Source: Bacillus sp. FJAT-27245 (GTDB taxonomy: Bacteria; Bacillota; Bacilli; Bacillales; Cytobacillaceae). Taken from it: a stretch of DNA of 33,238 nt. The notes beneath the pieces were generated by a model, which saw only the letters and a program-made list of their open reading frames with translations, was not told where the DNA came from and did no database searches. How positions within the stretch are numbered: position 1 is the first letter of the stretch; each line of letters opens with the position of its first letter. Location of the stretch: positions 1,144,114 to 1,177,351 of the forward strand of contig NZ_LIGI01000001.1 of the NCBI RefSeq assembly GCF_001273955.1. Direction: 5' to 3'. The position numbers and the translations under genes were made by a program. Of this stretch, positions 14,919 through 22,970 are shown in pieces.

Positions 14919-16300
14919 AAGCCCTGCAATTAGTGGATATAATAACCGCTATAGGAGTGAAACCGAAAAAAGTCCATGAAGGAGTTTCTATAGTAAAAGT
15001 CATTCATGACTCGAAACATGCTAATGATCATACATTGTATTTTCATATTAGGAAAAAGGATATTCTGGATGGGGATAAGCTGAAAAAATATAATCACCTT
15101 TATATCGTGACTGACTCTCCATTTGACAATATGGAAAAAATGAAGTTTGAGCAGATTATCATGGTAGAGGATATATTTAGCACGTTCTACAAGTTTACTT
15201 CCTACTACCGTCATATGTTTAACATCCCTGTTGTAGCTATTACCGGTACCTGCGGGAAAACAACGACGAAGGAAATGCTGAAACATATTCTGCAAACAAA
15301 TTTTACTGTCCAGGCTACAATTGGAAATAGAAACAGCAGCTACTTTAATCTCCCTTATCTGGTGGGTATTACAGAAAAAACCGATATTGCAGTAATTGAA
15401 ACAGGGGTAGCAGAACCCGGTGACATGGTAGAAGCATGTAATTATTTTTTCCCAACTATCGGGATCATGACCATGATAGATACAGATCATACGGATGAGT
15501 TCCCTTCCTTCGAGGACTATGTTGCCGAAAAAGAGAAGCTAATCCATGGACTTGATGAAAAAGGGACACTTATTATTAATATAGATGATTCCAATATTTC
15601 TTCTATGAACTTCTCAATTTTCAAAGGGAAAATTATCACCTTTGGCAAAAGCGAAGGTGCTACTTTTCAAATAAAGGAGAGTCATTTTCATAAGTCTGGT
15701 ATGGAGTTTACCCTGATCCATCAAAAGAAAGAATACATCGCGTTTATACCGGGAATAGGGGAACATAATGTATACAACGCGGTAGCTGCAATAGCGGGAG
15801 CAGTAGAGGCAGGTATAGATATCACGGCCTCCATAGAAAGGCTCGCTTCTTTTCAACATTTAAGATCTCACTTTGAAATAATACAACTACCAAATCAAAT
15901 CACGTTAATTGATGATACATGGAAGTCAAACCCCCCTTCCTTGGAAAATGGGCTGCGTTTACTGGGGGAAATTTCAGTACCATCTCAACGGAAAATTGCT
16001 GTCCTGGGAAGAATGGGACCGTTGGGACAATACGCGGATGAAAAATATAAAAAAGTCGGTCGCTTACTGGTTGAAATAGGGGTAAATAAACTTATTACCA
16101 AGGGTTTTATTGGAAAAGAAATTGCTAAAGCAGCTCTTTTAGCAGGCATGAGTAAGCGGGACATCCATCATTATACCGATACTCATGATGTTCAAGATTT
16201 CTTGGAAAAAATTCTTAAGCCAAATGATATTGTCTATTTTAAAATTTGGAGAGACGACTCGTTTGGGGATGTCATTAAACATTTGAAAAATAAAAATTGA
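14915..16300 (+). CDS. MurF-like Mur ligase family protein
   Basis: This 461-aa protein has all three Mur ligase domains. Domain 1 (about 1-100) is divergent, with VIHDSKHANDHTLYFHI where MurF has its UDP-substrate DSR motif. The ATP-binding domain has GTCGKTTTKEML (P-loop 111-118), VIETGVAEPGDM, a DTDHTDEF segment and AEKEKL, the position of the carbamylated Lys. Domain 3 has DDTWKSNPPS (333-342), where housekeeping MurF has DDTYNANPDS, then IAVLGRMGPLGQYADE. Mur ligases join an amino acid or peptide amine to a carboxylate via acyl-phosphate. The altered YNANP-type motif, the divergent UDP domain, and the setting beside two ATP-grasp ligases and coat-type genes argue against the essential cell-wall MurF. 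Its start overlaps the previous stop by 4 nt. Confidence 0.88.
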   Translation: MKALQLVDIITAIGVKPKKVHEGVSIVKVIHDSKHANDHTLYFHIRKKDILDGDKLKKYNHLYIVTDSPFDNMEKMKFEQIIMVEDIFSTFYKFTSYYRHMFNIPVVAITGTCGKTTTKEMLKHILQTNFTVQATIGNRNSSYFNLPYLVGITEKTDIAVIETGVAEPGDMVEACNYFFPTIGIMTMIDTDHTDEFPSFEDYVAEKEKLIHGLDEKGTLIINIDDSNISSMNFSIFKGKIITFGKSEGATFQIKESHFHKSGMEFTLIHQKKEYIAFIPGIGEHNVYNAVAAIAGAVEAGIDITASIERLASFQHLRSHFEIIQLPNQITLIDDTWKSNPPSLENGLRLLGEISVPSQRKIAVLGRMGPLGQYADEKYKKVGRLLVEIGVNKLITKGFIGKEIAKAALLAGMSKRDIHHYTDTHDVQDFLEKILKPNDIVYFKIWRDDSFGDVIKHLKNKN

Positions 16301-16308
16301 AATTTTTA

Positions 16309-16348
16309 AGGGTGCATGACTTCAATAAATGTAGTGCATCCTTTTTTT
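16309..16348 (+). terminator. Rho-independent terminator
   Basis: AGGGTGCA pairs with TGCATCCT (one wobble), followed by seven T. It ends the ATP-grasp/YheC/MurF-like operon. Confidence 0.88.
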
Positions 16349-16504
16349 CATTGAGGTTGGCGCAAAGCTATTAACTTTCCGAAACAACCAGTCTTTCGAA
16401 ATGAACCCTAGGTAACCAAAAAAATGCCCAGTACACCCAGAAGGAACCGGACCCAATGATCAGTGTCACTCGTAGTCCATTTTCACGATTAGAGAAGTCA
16501 TTGT

Positions 16505-16532
16505 TTGAATTTAAAAAATGTATTGCTATTAT
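16505..16532 (+). promoter_or_regulatory. Promoter candidate of the GNAT gene
   Basis: TTGAAT (16505-16510) is followed after 16 nt by TATTAT (16527-16532), about 54 bp before the gene start. It is a moderate sigma-A match. Confidence 0.4.
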
Positions 16533-16585
16533 AAACGCATAGCCCATTTATCGTATAGTGCTCGAGGGTGTTGGGGGGTATTTTA

Positions 16586-17416
16586 ATGATTTATGAAATA
16601 AATAAAAACGACTTTTATAAATGCAAAAGTTTACCAAATCAACGAGGGCAATTAGAAGTTAAAGCTGTCATTGAAGGAATGAATCCAGGCCGTATTTTTG
16701 TGGACGATCTCGCTTCTCCTACTTCCGGACTTGTATGGTTAGGCAATAATGATGGATTTATTTTTATCGGAAATGAAGAAAATGAACTGTTCACTTCCAA
16801 AATAGATCATTTTATTGACACCGTTATTAAACCTGATGCAAAGAAAGTGGGATTAAGTTGGTTTGAAGGAATGGGGAATCACCCAAAATGGAACAAGATT
16901 ATTGAAAAGATGTTTGAACATCGAAAGTTAGGAAGCTGGAACCAGAAGGTTTATATGCTGCAAAACGGGGACTATAAAACTGAGAATGAACCCGTCCTTG
17001 AACAGGGATATTCTATAATAAAGATCAGTAAAGCTTTCTATGAAAATAGTGAAAAGGAAATGAACAATATTGAATTCCTGCACTCGAAAATCCTAGAATA
17101 CTGGTCTTCGCCTGATAACTTCTTTCATAAGGGGACTGGTTATTGTATCGTTCATGAAAAACACATTGTGGGTGTCTGCTTTTCTGGTTTTGTCGTTGGA
17201 AATGTACATTGTGTGGACATTGAAACGTTAGAGTTTTATCGAGGAAAAAAATTAGCTCAAAAGATTGCCCACTGTTTTGTAAAAGATTGCTTGGAAAATG
17301 GTTTGGTTCCGTATTGGGATTGTATGGAAGCCAATAAGCCATCTATTGCAATTGCAGAAAATTTAGGGCTTACCAATGTATTTAACTATACAGGATATGA
17401 ATTTCCGTTTGATTAA
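16586..17416 (+). CDS. GNAT family N-acetyltransferase
   Basis: This 276-aa protein has a family-specific N-terminal half (about 1-140) and a C-terminal GNAT fold. The acetyl-CoA region is read as VHCVDIETLEFYRGKKLAQK, corresponding to the beta-4 strand and pyrophosphate loop (R-G-K-x-L-A). PYWDCMEANKPSIAIAENLG is the characteristic GNAT beta-5/alpha-4 segment. The overall layout is like the two-domain GNAT_acetyltran group. TTGGGGGG at 16571-16578 supports ATG 16586 over TTG 16568. The acceptor is unknown; relatives act on small amines, antibiotics or protein N-termini. It is monocistronic and, like the amidoligase locus before it, AT-rich. Confidence 0.85.
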   Translation: MIYEINKNDFYKCKSLPNQRGQLEVKAVIEGMNPGRIFVDDLASPTSGLVWLGNNDGFIFIGNEENELFTSKIDHFIDTVIKPDAKKVGLSWFEGMGNHPKWNKIIEKMFEHRKLGSWNQKVYMLQNGDYKTENEPVLEQGYSIIKISKAFYENSEKEMNNIEFLHSKILEYWSSPDNFFHKGTGYCIVHEKHIVGVCFSGFVVGNVHCVDIETLEFYRGKKLAQKIAHCFVKDCLENGLVPYWDCMEANKPSIAIAENLGLTNVFNYTGYEFPFD

Positions 17417-17422
17417 TAGTGT

Positions 17423-17452
17423 TCCGCCTTTTTAAAATAGGCGGATTTTTTT
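17423..17452 (+). terminator. Rho-independent terminator
   Basis: TCCGCCT pairs with AGGCGGA, followed by seven T. It ends the GNAT gene. Confidence 0.92.
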
Positions 17453-17458
17453 GAAATT

Positions 17459-17479
17459 AAATTTCGTAAAACGAAATTT
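17459..17479. promoter_or_regulatory. Operator-like palindrome before the nitroreductase gene
   Basis: AAATTTCGT and ACGAAATTT are perfect 9-bp arms around AAA, ending 57 bp before the TTG start. A hairpin this AT-rich with no T-tract is more likely a repressor site than a terminator. I cannot name the regulator. Confidence 0.55.
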
Positions 17480-17536
17480 TTCTATTCAGAACATTCGCAT
17501 TAAGTGGTATAGTTCTTTTTAGAAGGAGTGATTTCA

Positions 17537-18358
17537 TTGGAATTCAACGAGGTACTTTTTGGGCACAGGTCAATACGGGAATACGAAGACCGGGAAGTGA
17601 GCCAGGAACTGCTGGATTATATTTTGGATGCGGGAATCCGAGCATCTTCCAGCGGCAATATGCAAACGTATTCAATTGTCGTCACAAGAGACAAAGAGCT
17701 TAGGAGAAAACTCTATACGGCACATATGGAGCAGTCGATGGTCGTTGATGCGCCGGTCCTGCTAACATTTTGTGCCGATTTTAATAGGATGAGAAAATGG
17801 CTCGCACTCAATGATGCACCTGTCCATTTTGATAATTTCATGAGCTTTATGATTGGAGCGATTGATGCAACCTTGGCAGCGCAAAACTGTGCCCTGGCAG
17901 CGGAGAACGCGGGGCTGGGCATCTGTTATATGGGCTCGACGCTTGCAAATTGCGACCAGATTGGCGAGCTGCTGAACCTGCCGCCGAATGTCGTCCCGGT
18001 TGTCGGGTATTCACTTGGCTATCCAGCCGAAAACCCCGCACCGCGCGATCGATTGCCAAGGCATGGACTCGTCCACTATAATACATACCGCGATTATTCA
18101 GATGAAGAGATTCTCGAAATCTACAAGGACCGAAACGAAAAGGGATGGGACCGCTACATGTCCAACCCAAGGCTTAAGGAAATGACCGAACGGCTTGGGT
18201 TGAAAAATCTTGCCCAAATCTATACGATTGCCAAGTACACGAAGGAATCCCATATCGAATTTTCGCAGACAGTCCTAAACTACCTTGAGAAGCAGAATTT
18301 TATGGAGAATGAGTGGAACGGGGAGTTGCAAGCAGAGCGCCAGTTAAAAGGGAAATAA
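17537..18358 (+). CDS. Nitroreductase family FMN oxidoreductase
   Basis: This 273-aa protein starts with the nitroreductase FMN-site signature FGHRSIREYEDREV. A glycine/serine-containing ASSSGNMQTYSIVVTRD segment follows, then a hydrophobic dimer helix (AIDATLAAQNCALAAENAGLG) and ICYMGSTLANCDQIGELLNLP. The C-terminal extension (about residues 175-273) is helical and charged and is typical of NfsA/FRP-like members. The family reduces nitro-aromatics, quinones or flavins with NAD(P)H in the cytosol. AAGGAG at 17523-17528 selects the TTG at 17537; GTG 17528 overlaps that site. A decayed fragment of a second copy's C-terminal part lies at 28931-29140. The palindrome at 17459-17479 probably controls it. 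Confidence 0.9.
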   Translation: MEFNEVLFGHRSIREYEDREVSQELLDYILDAGIRASSSGNMQTYSIVVTRDKELRRKLYTAHMEQSMVVDAPVLLTFCADFNRMRKWLALNDAPVHFDNFMSFMIGAIDATLAAQNCALAAENAGLGICYMGSTLANCDQIGELLNLPPNVVPVVGYSLGYPAENPAPRDRLPRHGLVHYNTYRDYSDEEILEIYKDRNEKGWDRYMSNPRLKEMTERLGLKNLAQIYTIAKYTKESHIEFSQTVLNYLEKQNFMENEWNGELQAERQLKGK

Positions 18359-18445
18359 TAGTTTCTATATAGAAAAATGAAGCAAGGGACAAATCAGATA
18401 ACGCTTTGGTTTTCGAGTACAAAAACTTAATTTGCACACTAATTA

Positions 18446-18483
18446 GCAGTCCAATTCGTAACTGAATTGGACTGCATCTTTTT
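18446..18483 (+). terminator. Rho-independent terminator
   Basis: A perfect 12-bp stem of GCAGTCCAATTC against GAATTGGACTGC is followed by ATCTTTTT. It ends the nitroreductase unit. The rest of the 383-bp gap (18359-18741) contains the palindrome at 18570 and an AT-rich stretch with no convincing gene. Confidence 0.9.
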
Positions 18484-18569
18484 ATGAATATATAAGATTT
18501 CTATGCGTTTTATGGCGTATTAGCACTCGAGTTCGCACCCCTTTTAGCAGAGTGACTGAAGTTATTGTC

Positions 18570-18589
18570 AGCGTACGAATTCGTATGCT
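18570..18589. other. 20-bp near-perfect palindrome
   Basis: TACGAATTCGTA is a perfect 12-bp palindrome, extended outward by AGC and GCT with one mismatched pair. It stands alone in the gap, about 150 bp upstream of the lipoprotein gene, so it may be a protein-binding site. Confidence 0.4.
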
Positions 18590-18741
18590 ACTTGTTATGT
18601 AATTGGTTTGTTAAAAATAGAAAGTGGGTTTTTGGATATTTATGTTAAAATTAAAGATAAAGCATATTCAAAAAAGATGCAAAAGAACTTAATAAGATGA
18701 AACATAAAATAATTCACTTCATCTTTTAAAAGGGGATATAT

Positions 18742-19176
18742 ATGATTAAAAAACTATTGTTTTTCGTACTATTTATATCTATTAACGGTGCTTGTAGCCA
18801 ACAAGAAGCTGAAGGAAATCCTACTAAAACAAGCGATATAACTTTGGAAAATGTAAAATCCGTTATAACAGAGCATGAGTTTAAATTAGAAAAAGATACG
18901 GATTTATCAAGTGACAACGTTTTTATCCAAGAATTAAACGGAATTACACCTGAAGTGTATAATTTAGAAGGTAATACATTATCAATTTATGTTTTTCCTT
19001 CGGCAAGTGATAGAGGAAAAGGAATTCAAAGGTTTGAAGAGATAACAGCAACAGCAAAATTAGTAGAACATAAAGCATATGGAATAAGGAACATATTGGT
19101 GTTATATGTAAATGATGATAAAAAGATACAAAATATATTGTTTGGAGTGTTACAAAAATTAGATATTCCAGATTAA
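18742..19176 (+). CDS. Small putative lipoprotein of unknown function
   Basis: This 144-aa protein begins with a type II signal peptide: MIKK, a hydrophobic core LLFFVLFISI, then NGAC with Cys18. The lipobox is unusual at the -3 position. The mature part is hydrophilic and ends in a small alpha/beta-like stretch (LSIYVFPSASDRGKGIQRFE, NILVLYVNDDKKIQNIL) resembling other short Bacillus lipoproteins without known function. AAAAGGGG precedes ATG 18742. It is AT-rich relative to the nitroreductase gene before it. No partner gene is evident. Confidence 0.75.
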   Translation: MIKKLLFFVLFISINGACSQQEAEGNPTKTSDITLENVKSVITEHEFKLEKDTDLSSDNVFIQELNGITPEVYNLEGNTLSIYVFPSASDRGKGIQRFEEITATAKLVEHKAYGIRNILVLYVNDDKKIQNILFGVLQKLDIPD

Positions 19177-19331
19177 AATTTTTCTTCAAGTAACGGAGGC
19201 ATTGATCCAGGAAGGATTAGGCACTTTTTTTGTTCAATTCCTTATGAAAAACAGGGGTTAGTTTAACAAGATATTCAACCTATACATACATAATTGCCAA
19301 CACAAACAAACATTCAAGGGTGGGATAACAA

Positions 19332-19961
19332 TTGCTAACTTTGTATATAACAAGACATAGTGAGACAATATGGAATACGCAAAAAAGAATGCAAGGTTGG
19401 GGTGATTCGGAATTAACCGAGAATGGGGTAAAAAACGCAGTATCATTGGGAAGTAGGCTTAAGGATATAAAATTCGATGCAATCTACTCTAGCCCAAGTG
19501 GAAGAACTGTATCAACTGCTGAGTTGGTTAAAGGTGAAAGAAAGATTCCTATCATTCTTGATGATAATTTGAAAGAAATAAATATCGGGGAATGGGAAGG
19601 TCAAACTTTTTCTGCCATACAGGTTAAGTACCCAAATGAATTTCACTCATTCTGGAATACCCCACACCTATATAGTTCATTAAATGGAGAAAGTTTTGAT
19701 GAACTTAGAAATAGAGTATTAAACTTTATTAATTCTATTCAAGATAAATATAGCGAAGGAAATATTCTAATAGTTACTCATTCAGTTGTTATTAAGACAT
19801 TGTTGGCGCTCTTCAAGGATTATTCCTTAGAAAAACTATGGGAACCTCCTTTTATTCAAGATACAAGTCTATCAATAGTTGAGTTTAATGGTAAAGAGAG
19901 AAACATTGTGTTAGAGGGTGATTTATCCCATCGGAATATAGAGATCCAGAAAGAGAAGTGA
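19332..19961 (+). CDS. Histidine phosphatase family protein
   Basis: This 209-aa branch-1 histidine phosphatase has a phosphohistidine motif TRHSET with Arg8 and His9. SSPSGRTVSTAE contains Arg58 of the phosphate pocket, NIGEWEGQTF the general acid region, and VTHSVVIKTL the second catalytic His. Members dephosphorylate sugar phosphates, nucleotides or cofactor precursors. AAGGGTGGGA at 19316-19325 gives 6-nt spacing to the TTG at 19332. A Nudix gene follows with at most a few bases between, so the two are a translationally linked pair likely to act on related phosphate compounds. Confidence 0.9.
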   Translation: MLTLYITRHSETIWNTQKRMQGWGDSELTENGVKNAVSLGSRLKDIKFDAIYSSPSGRTVSTAELVKGERKIPIILDDNLKEINIGEWEGQTFSAIQVKYPNEFHSFWNTPHLYSSLNGESFDELRNRVLNFINSIQDKYSEGNILIVTHSVVIKTLLALFKDYSLEKLWEPPFIQDTSLSIVEFNGKERNIVLEGDLSHRNIEIQKEK

Positions 19962-19966
19962 TAGAA

Positions 19967-20413
19967 ATGATAAGACGAGCTGTTGGTGCAATTGTTTTTC
20001 AAGGAAATAAATTTTTAATCGTAAAAAAAACCAAAATAAATACACTTGAAGGTAAACAAACTATAAAAGGGGAGTGGGATTTTATTAAAGGTGGAGTAGA
20101 AAAAAATGATAAGGATTTATACGATGCACTAATTCGTGAATTACAAGAAGAGACGGGTTCAAAAGAATATAAGGTTGTTAAAGAATTGGATGAAAAAATT
20201 CGATTTGATTTTTCAGATAAAATTAAAGTAAATATCGGATACGATAAACAGGAAACAACAATGTTTCTTGTAGAGTTTTTAGGCGATATAAACTCGCTAA
20301 GTCCAAATGATAATGAGATTAGTAACATAAAATTTATTGAAAAAGACAAACTGGTAGGCATACTCACTCACCAAGATACAAAAGATTATTTTTTGAAGTA
20401 TTTAACAGTATAA
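19967..20413 (+). CDS. Nudix hydrolase
   Basis: This 148-aa protein has a Nudix box, GGVEKNDKD followed by ALIRELQEETGS. The catalytic REL-x-EE-x-G core is complete, but the first conserved Glu of the box is Lys. Nudix enzymes cleave nucleoside diphosphates linked to another moiety. ATG 19967 has AGAGAAG at 19951-19957; an in-frame GTG at 19958 would overlap the phosphatase stop by 4 nt and remains possible. Both genes are AT-rich and probably share a transcript. A phosphatase-Nudix pair suggests stepwise cleavage and dephosphorylation of one metabolite (inference). Confidence 0.88.
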   Translation: MIRRAVGAIVFQGNKFLIVKKTKINTLEGKQTIKGEWDFIKGGVEKNDKDLYDALIRELQEETGSKEYKVVKELDEKIRFDFSDKIKVNIGYDKQETTMFLVEFLGDINSLSPNDNEISNIKFIEKDKLVGILTHQDTKDYFLKYLTV

Positions 20414-20490
20414 TAGTTGTTCAAAAACAACTATATGTGAAGTTTTTCACTTAAAATAAAGGTGCTTATCTTAAACAACGTGCTAATATC

Positions 20491-20522
20491 AAAAAGCTCG
20501 AAGCAATGGCTCCGAGCTTTTT
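20491..20522. terminator. Bidirectional terminator between convergent genes
   Basis: AAAAAGCTCG pairs with CGAGCTTTTT around a 12-nt loop. The A and T tracts suit termination on both strands, serving the Nudix gene from the left and the permease gene from the right. Confidence 0.88.
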
Positions 20523-20596
20523 ACCGAACCCGTTATAAATCAGATCCCTTGCTTCATTTTTTTAGCCAGCCATCCCCAGGCCATTTTCTATTCCTT

Positions 20597-21883
20597 TTAA
20601 ATTACATACTGTAAAACAAAATTGCTAACAAATAGAATCGCAATCGTATAAAGTACAGGGTGAATTTCCTTCCCTTTTCCCATTAGGAGCTTTAACAGTG
20701 GGTAGAGAATAAAGCCAATGGCCATTCCATCCGCAATGCTATACGTCAATGGAATCAATACAATAATTAATAGTGCCGGAATGCTCTCTGCAAAGTCATC
20801 CATTGGGATATGAACAATGTTTTGCAACATAAGAAGTCCAATTAAAATAAGAATCGGTGAAACCGCACTGGCAGGAACGATTTTAATCACTGGTATAAAC
20901 AAGATCGAAATAAGGAACATAAATCCAGTCACAATGCTCGTTAACCCAGTTCTTCCGCCAGCTGTCATGCCTGCCGCGGCTTCCACTGAGGCTACTGTGG
21001 GACTCGTACCGAAGATTCCGGATGATAAAACTGAAACAGCTGTAGCCTGAAGAGATTTTTTGCTGCTCTCAGGACGGTTTAGCATTTTTGTATGTCCATG
21101 TATCAAGCCAATATTTTCAAACACAATGACCATTGCAAAAGAGACGGATGTTAGCCAGAAAATGATATTTCCCGCTTTTGCCCAGGATATTTGACCAAAC
21201 AGGCCAATGTATTCATGAAAGGATGGTAATGAAAGGGAAATGCCCTTTATGGAAGCCCCTCCAAACCAAATAGTCAAAATCGACGTAATGGCTATACTTA
21301 TCAGCAGATTTCCTGGAACATTTTTAACAAATAATAAAATCGTAATAATCAAGCCAACAAATGTTATGAGGACTGTGGGGCTGCTTAAATCTCCAATTGC
21401 CAGCAGCGTGTGTTCTGATTTCGTAATAAGGCCGGCATTTTCAAAGCCGATTAAAATCAATAAGATCCCAATTCCGATGGTTATGGCTTCTTTTAATGAA
21501 TTAGGAATAGAGGCAGTAATGATTTTCGCTGTTGGTGTAAAGGCAATAACAACAAAAATCAGACCTGAAACAAATACCATAGCCAGTGCTTCCTGCCAAG
21601 TAAATCCCCCGGACTGAACAATTGTATAAGTAAACATTGCATTAAGACCCATACCCGGAATGAGAATATTTGGGGTATTACTCCATAATCCGACGACTAA
21701 ACAACCGAAAAAACTGGTTAAGATCGTTGCAATAATTCCTGCCTCCATCGGAATTCCTGCCTGCGCCAAAATCATCGCATTTACAATAATAATGTAGGCC
21801 ACAGTTATATATGAGATAAGACCCGCAGATATTTCTTTCCCAATAGATGTATCATATTGTTTAAATTTAAAAAAACACTCCAT
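20597..21883 (-). CDS. NCS2-family purine permease (PbuG/PbuO type)
   Basis: This 428-aa transporter has 12 or more hydrophobic segments. It starts MECFFKFKQYDTSIGKEISAG, the familiar opening of the AzgA-like purine permeases. NILIPGMGLNAMFTYTIV matches the conserved PGMGLNAYF region of that subgroup, and VFENIGLIHGHTKML and FGTSPTVASVEAAAGMTAGGRTGLTS are further hallmarks. The subgroup imports hypoxanthine, guanine or adenine by proton symport. AGGAAGG supports the ATG at 21883 with 8-nt spacing; a GTG at 21892 lies within the site. It is divergent from a LysR regulator across 124 bp. No purine riboswitch core is visible in that gap, unlike Bacillus subtilis pbuG. Confidence 0.92.
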   Translation of the reverse strand: MECFFKFKQYDTSIGKEISAGLISYITVAYIIIVNAMILAQAGIPMEAGIIATILTSFFGCLVVGLWSNTPNILIPGMGLNAMFTYTIVQSGGFTWQEALAMVFVSGLIFVVIAFTPTAKIITASIPNSLKEAITIGIGILLILIGFENAGLITKSEHTLLAIGDLSSPTVLITFVGLIITILLFVKNVPGNLLISIAITSILTIWFGGASIKGISLSLPSFHEYIGLFGQISWAKAGNIIFWLTSVSFAMVIVFENIGLIHGHTKMLNRPESSKKSLQATAVSVLSSGIFGTSPTVASVEAAAGMTAGGRTGLTSIVTGFMFLISILFIPVIKIVPASAVSPILILIGLLMLQNIVHIPMDDFAESIPALLIIVLIPLTYSIADGMAIGFILYPLLKLLMGKGKEIHPVLYTIAILFVSNFVLQYVI

Positions 21884-22007
21884 ACGTATCACCTTCCTGC
21901 TGTCACTTTCAAATGAACATGAGAGTAATCATAGCATGGAGCGAATTATTTTAAAAATATATAATAAGAATAGAAACTATACGTTTTTTAAATAGAAGGA
22001 GAAGTCT
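21884..22007. promoter_or_regulatory. Divergent promoter region, permease/LysR
   Basis: The 124-bp AT-rich gap has an A/T-rich partly symmetrical stretch around 21944-21975 (GAATTATTTTAAAAATATAT). It is a plausible LysR-type site but lacks a clear T-N11-A dyad I would commit to. Confidence 0.35.
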
Positions 22008-22883
22008 ATGGACATTAAACAATTACGGTATTTCATAGCAATTGCTGAGGAAAAGAACTTAACAGCTGCGGCCGCACGGCTCCATATGACACAGCCGCCA
22101 TTAAGTATTCAGTTGAAACAATTGGAAAATGAGCTCGGGGTTAAATTGTTCGAACGAAGCGGCAAAAGCATGGAATTAACCGATAAAGGAACCGTACTCT
22201 ATACAAGGGCCCTCAATTTATTGAACAGCCTGGCAGAAATTAAACATGAAATCCGGGAAACCGAGGAAGGTAAAAAAGGGGAATTAACTTTAGGGATAAA
22301 TACCTTATCTCTTTCGGGATTGTCGGATATCATCCAGGCTTTCCACAAAAAGTATCCGCTTGTTTCGTTAAAAATTGTGCAAAATGACTCGTTTTATTTG
22401 GCGGAAATGGTAAAAGCGAGGACAATTGAAATTGCGTTTGTTCGCCTGCCCCTTGAACAGCGTGGTTTTACTTACCAGCATATAAAAAATGAGCCATTTT
22501 ACTTTGTAACAAATAAGGAAACCAACGCTCTATCAATAGAAGAAATGTCGCATATTCCTCTGATTATTCCCAGTACGGAGGGGTTGGGAATTTATAATAC
22601 AATTCTTGAGGCATTCACTAAAGAAAACCTTCAGCTCAAACATATTGCGGAGTGTTCTGATATGAAATTGTTAATGGAATTGGTTAAGGGGGGGATGGGA
22701 TCAACGATTATTCCGGAATCTGTTTTGGATGTTTATGGAATCGATAGCCTTTACACAATACCAATTCAAAATCCAAATATGGCCTCTTCAATAGGAGTTA
22801 TTTGGCTGGAAAATCATTATGTATCTGCGCCCGCAAAGAATTTCATGTATCTAATAAATGAATACATGAAACGAGATAATTAA
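22008..22883 (+). CDS. LysR-family transcriptional regulator
   Basis: This 291-aa protein has the classic LysR N-terminal winged helix: MDIKQLRYFIAIAEEKNLTA, then AARLHMTQPPLSIQLKQLENELGVKLFER. A substrate-binding domain from about residue 90 starts GELTLGIN and includes LVKGGMGSTIIPES. The AGAAGGAGAAG site precedes ATG 22008. LysR proteins often control the divergently transcribed neighbour, so the NCS2 permease is the first candidate target. The effector could be a purine or related metabolite (inference). Confidence 0.93.
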   Translation: MDIKQLRYFIAIAEEKNLTAAAARLHMTQPPLSIQLKQLENELGVKLFERSGKSMELTDKGTVLYTRALNLLNSLAEIKHEIRETEEGKKGELTLGINTLSLSGLSDIIQAFHKKYPLVSLKIVQNDSFYLAEMVKARTIEIAFVRLPLEQRGFTYQHIKNEPFYFVTNKETNALSIEEMSHIPLIIPSTEGLGIYNTILEAFTKENLQLKHIAECSDMKLLMELVKGGMGSTIIPESVLDVYGIDSLYTIPIQNPNMASSIGVIWLENHYVSAPAKNFMYLINEYMKRDN

Positions 22884-22970
22884 CTTCAGAAAAATACAAT
22901 ATAAGTTTTCAGAAAAATTTGTTATTATTTTACTTAGAAGGATGTGTTTTCTACATAAGGAGGGATATAC

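Noticed and set aside
18600-18741. Possible frameshifted remnant of a small protein gene before the lipoprotein
   Set aside because: Short Lys-rich frames can be joined by one shift, but AT-rich DNA gives such frames by chance and no family is recognised.
21884-22007. Purine riboswitch before the NCS2 permease
   Set aside because: The leader is short and lacks the conserved purine aptamer loops.
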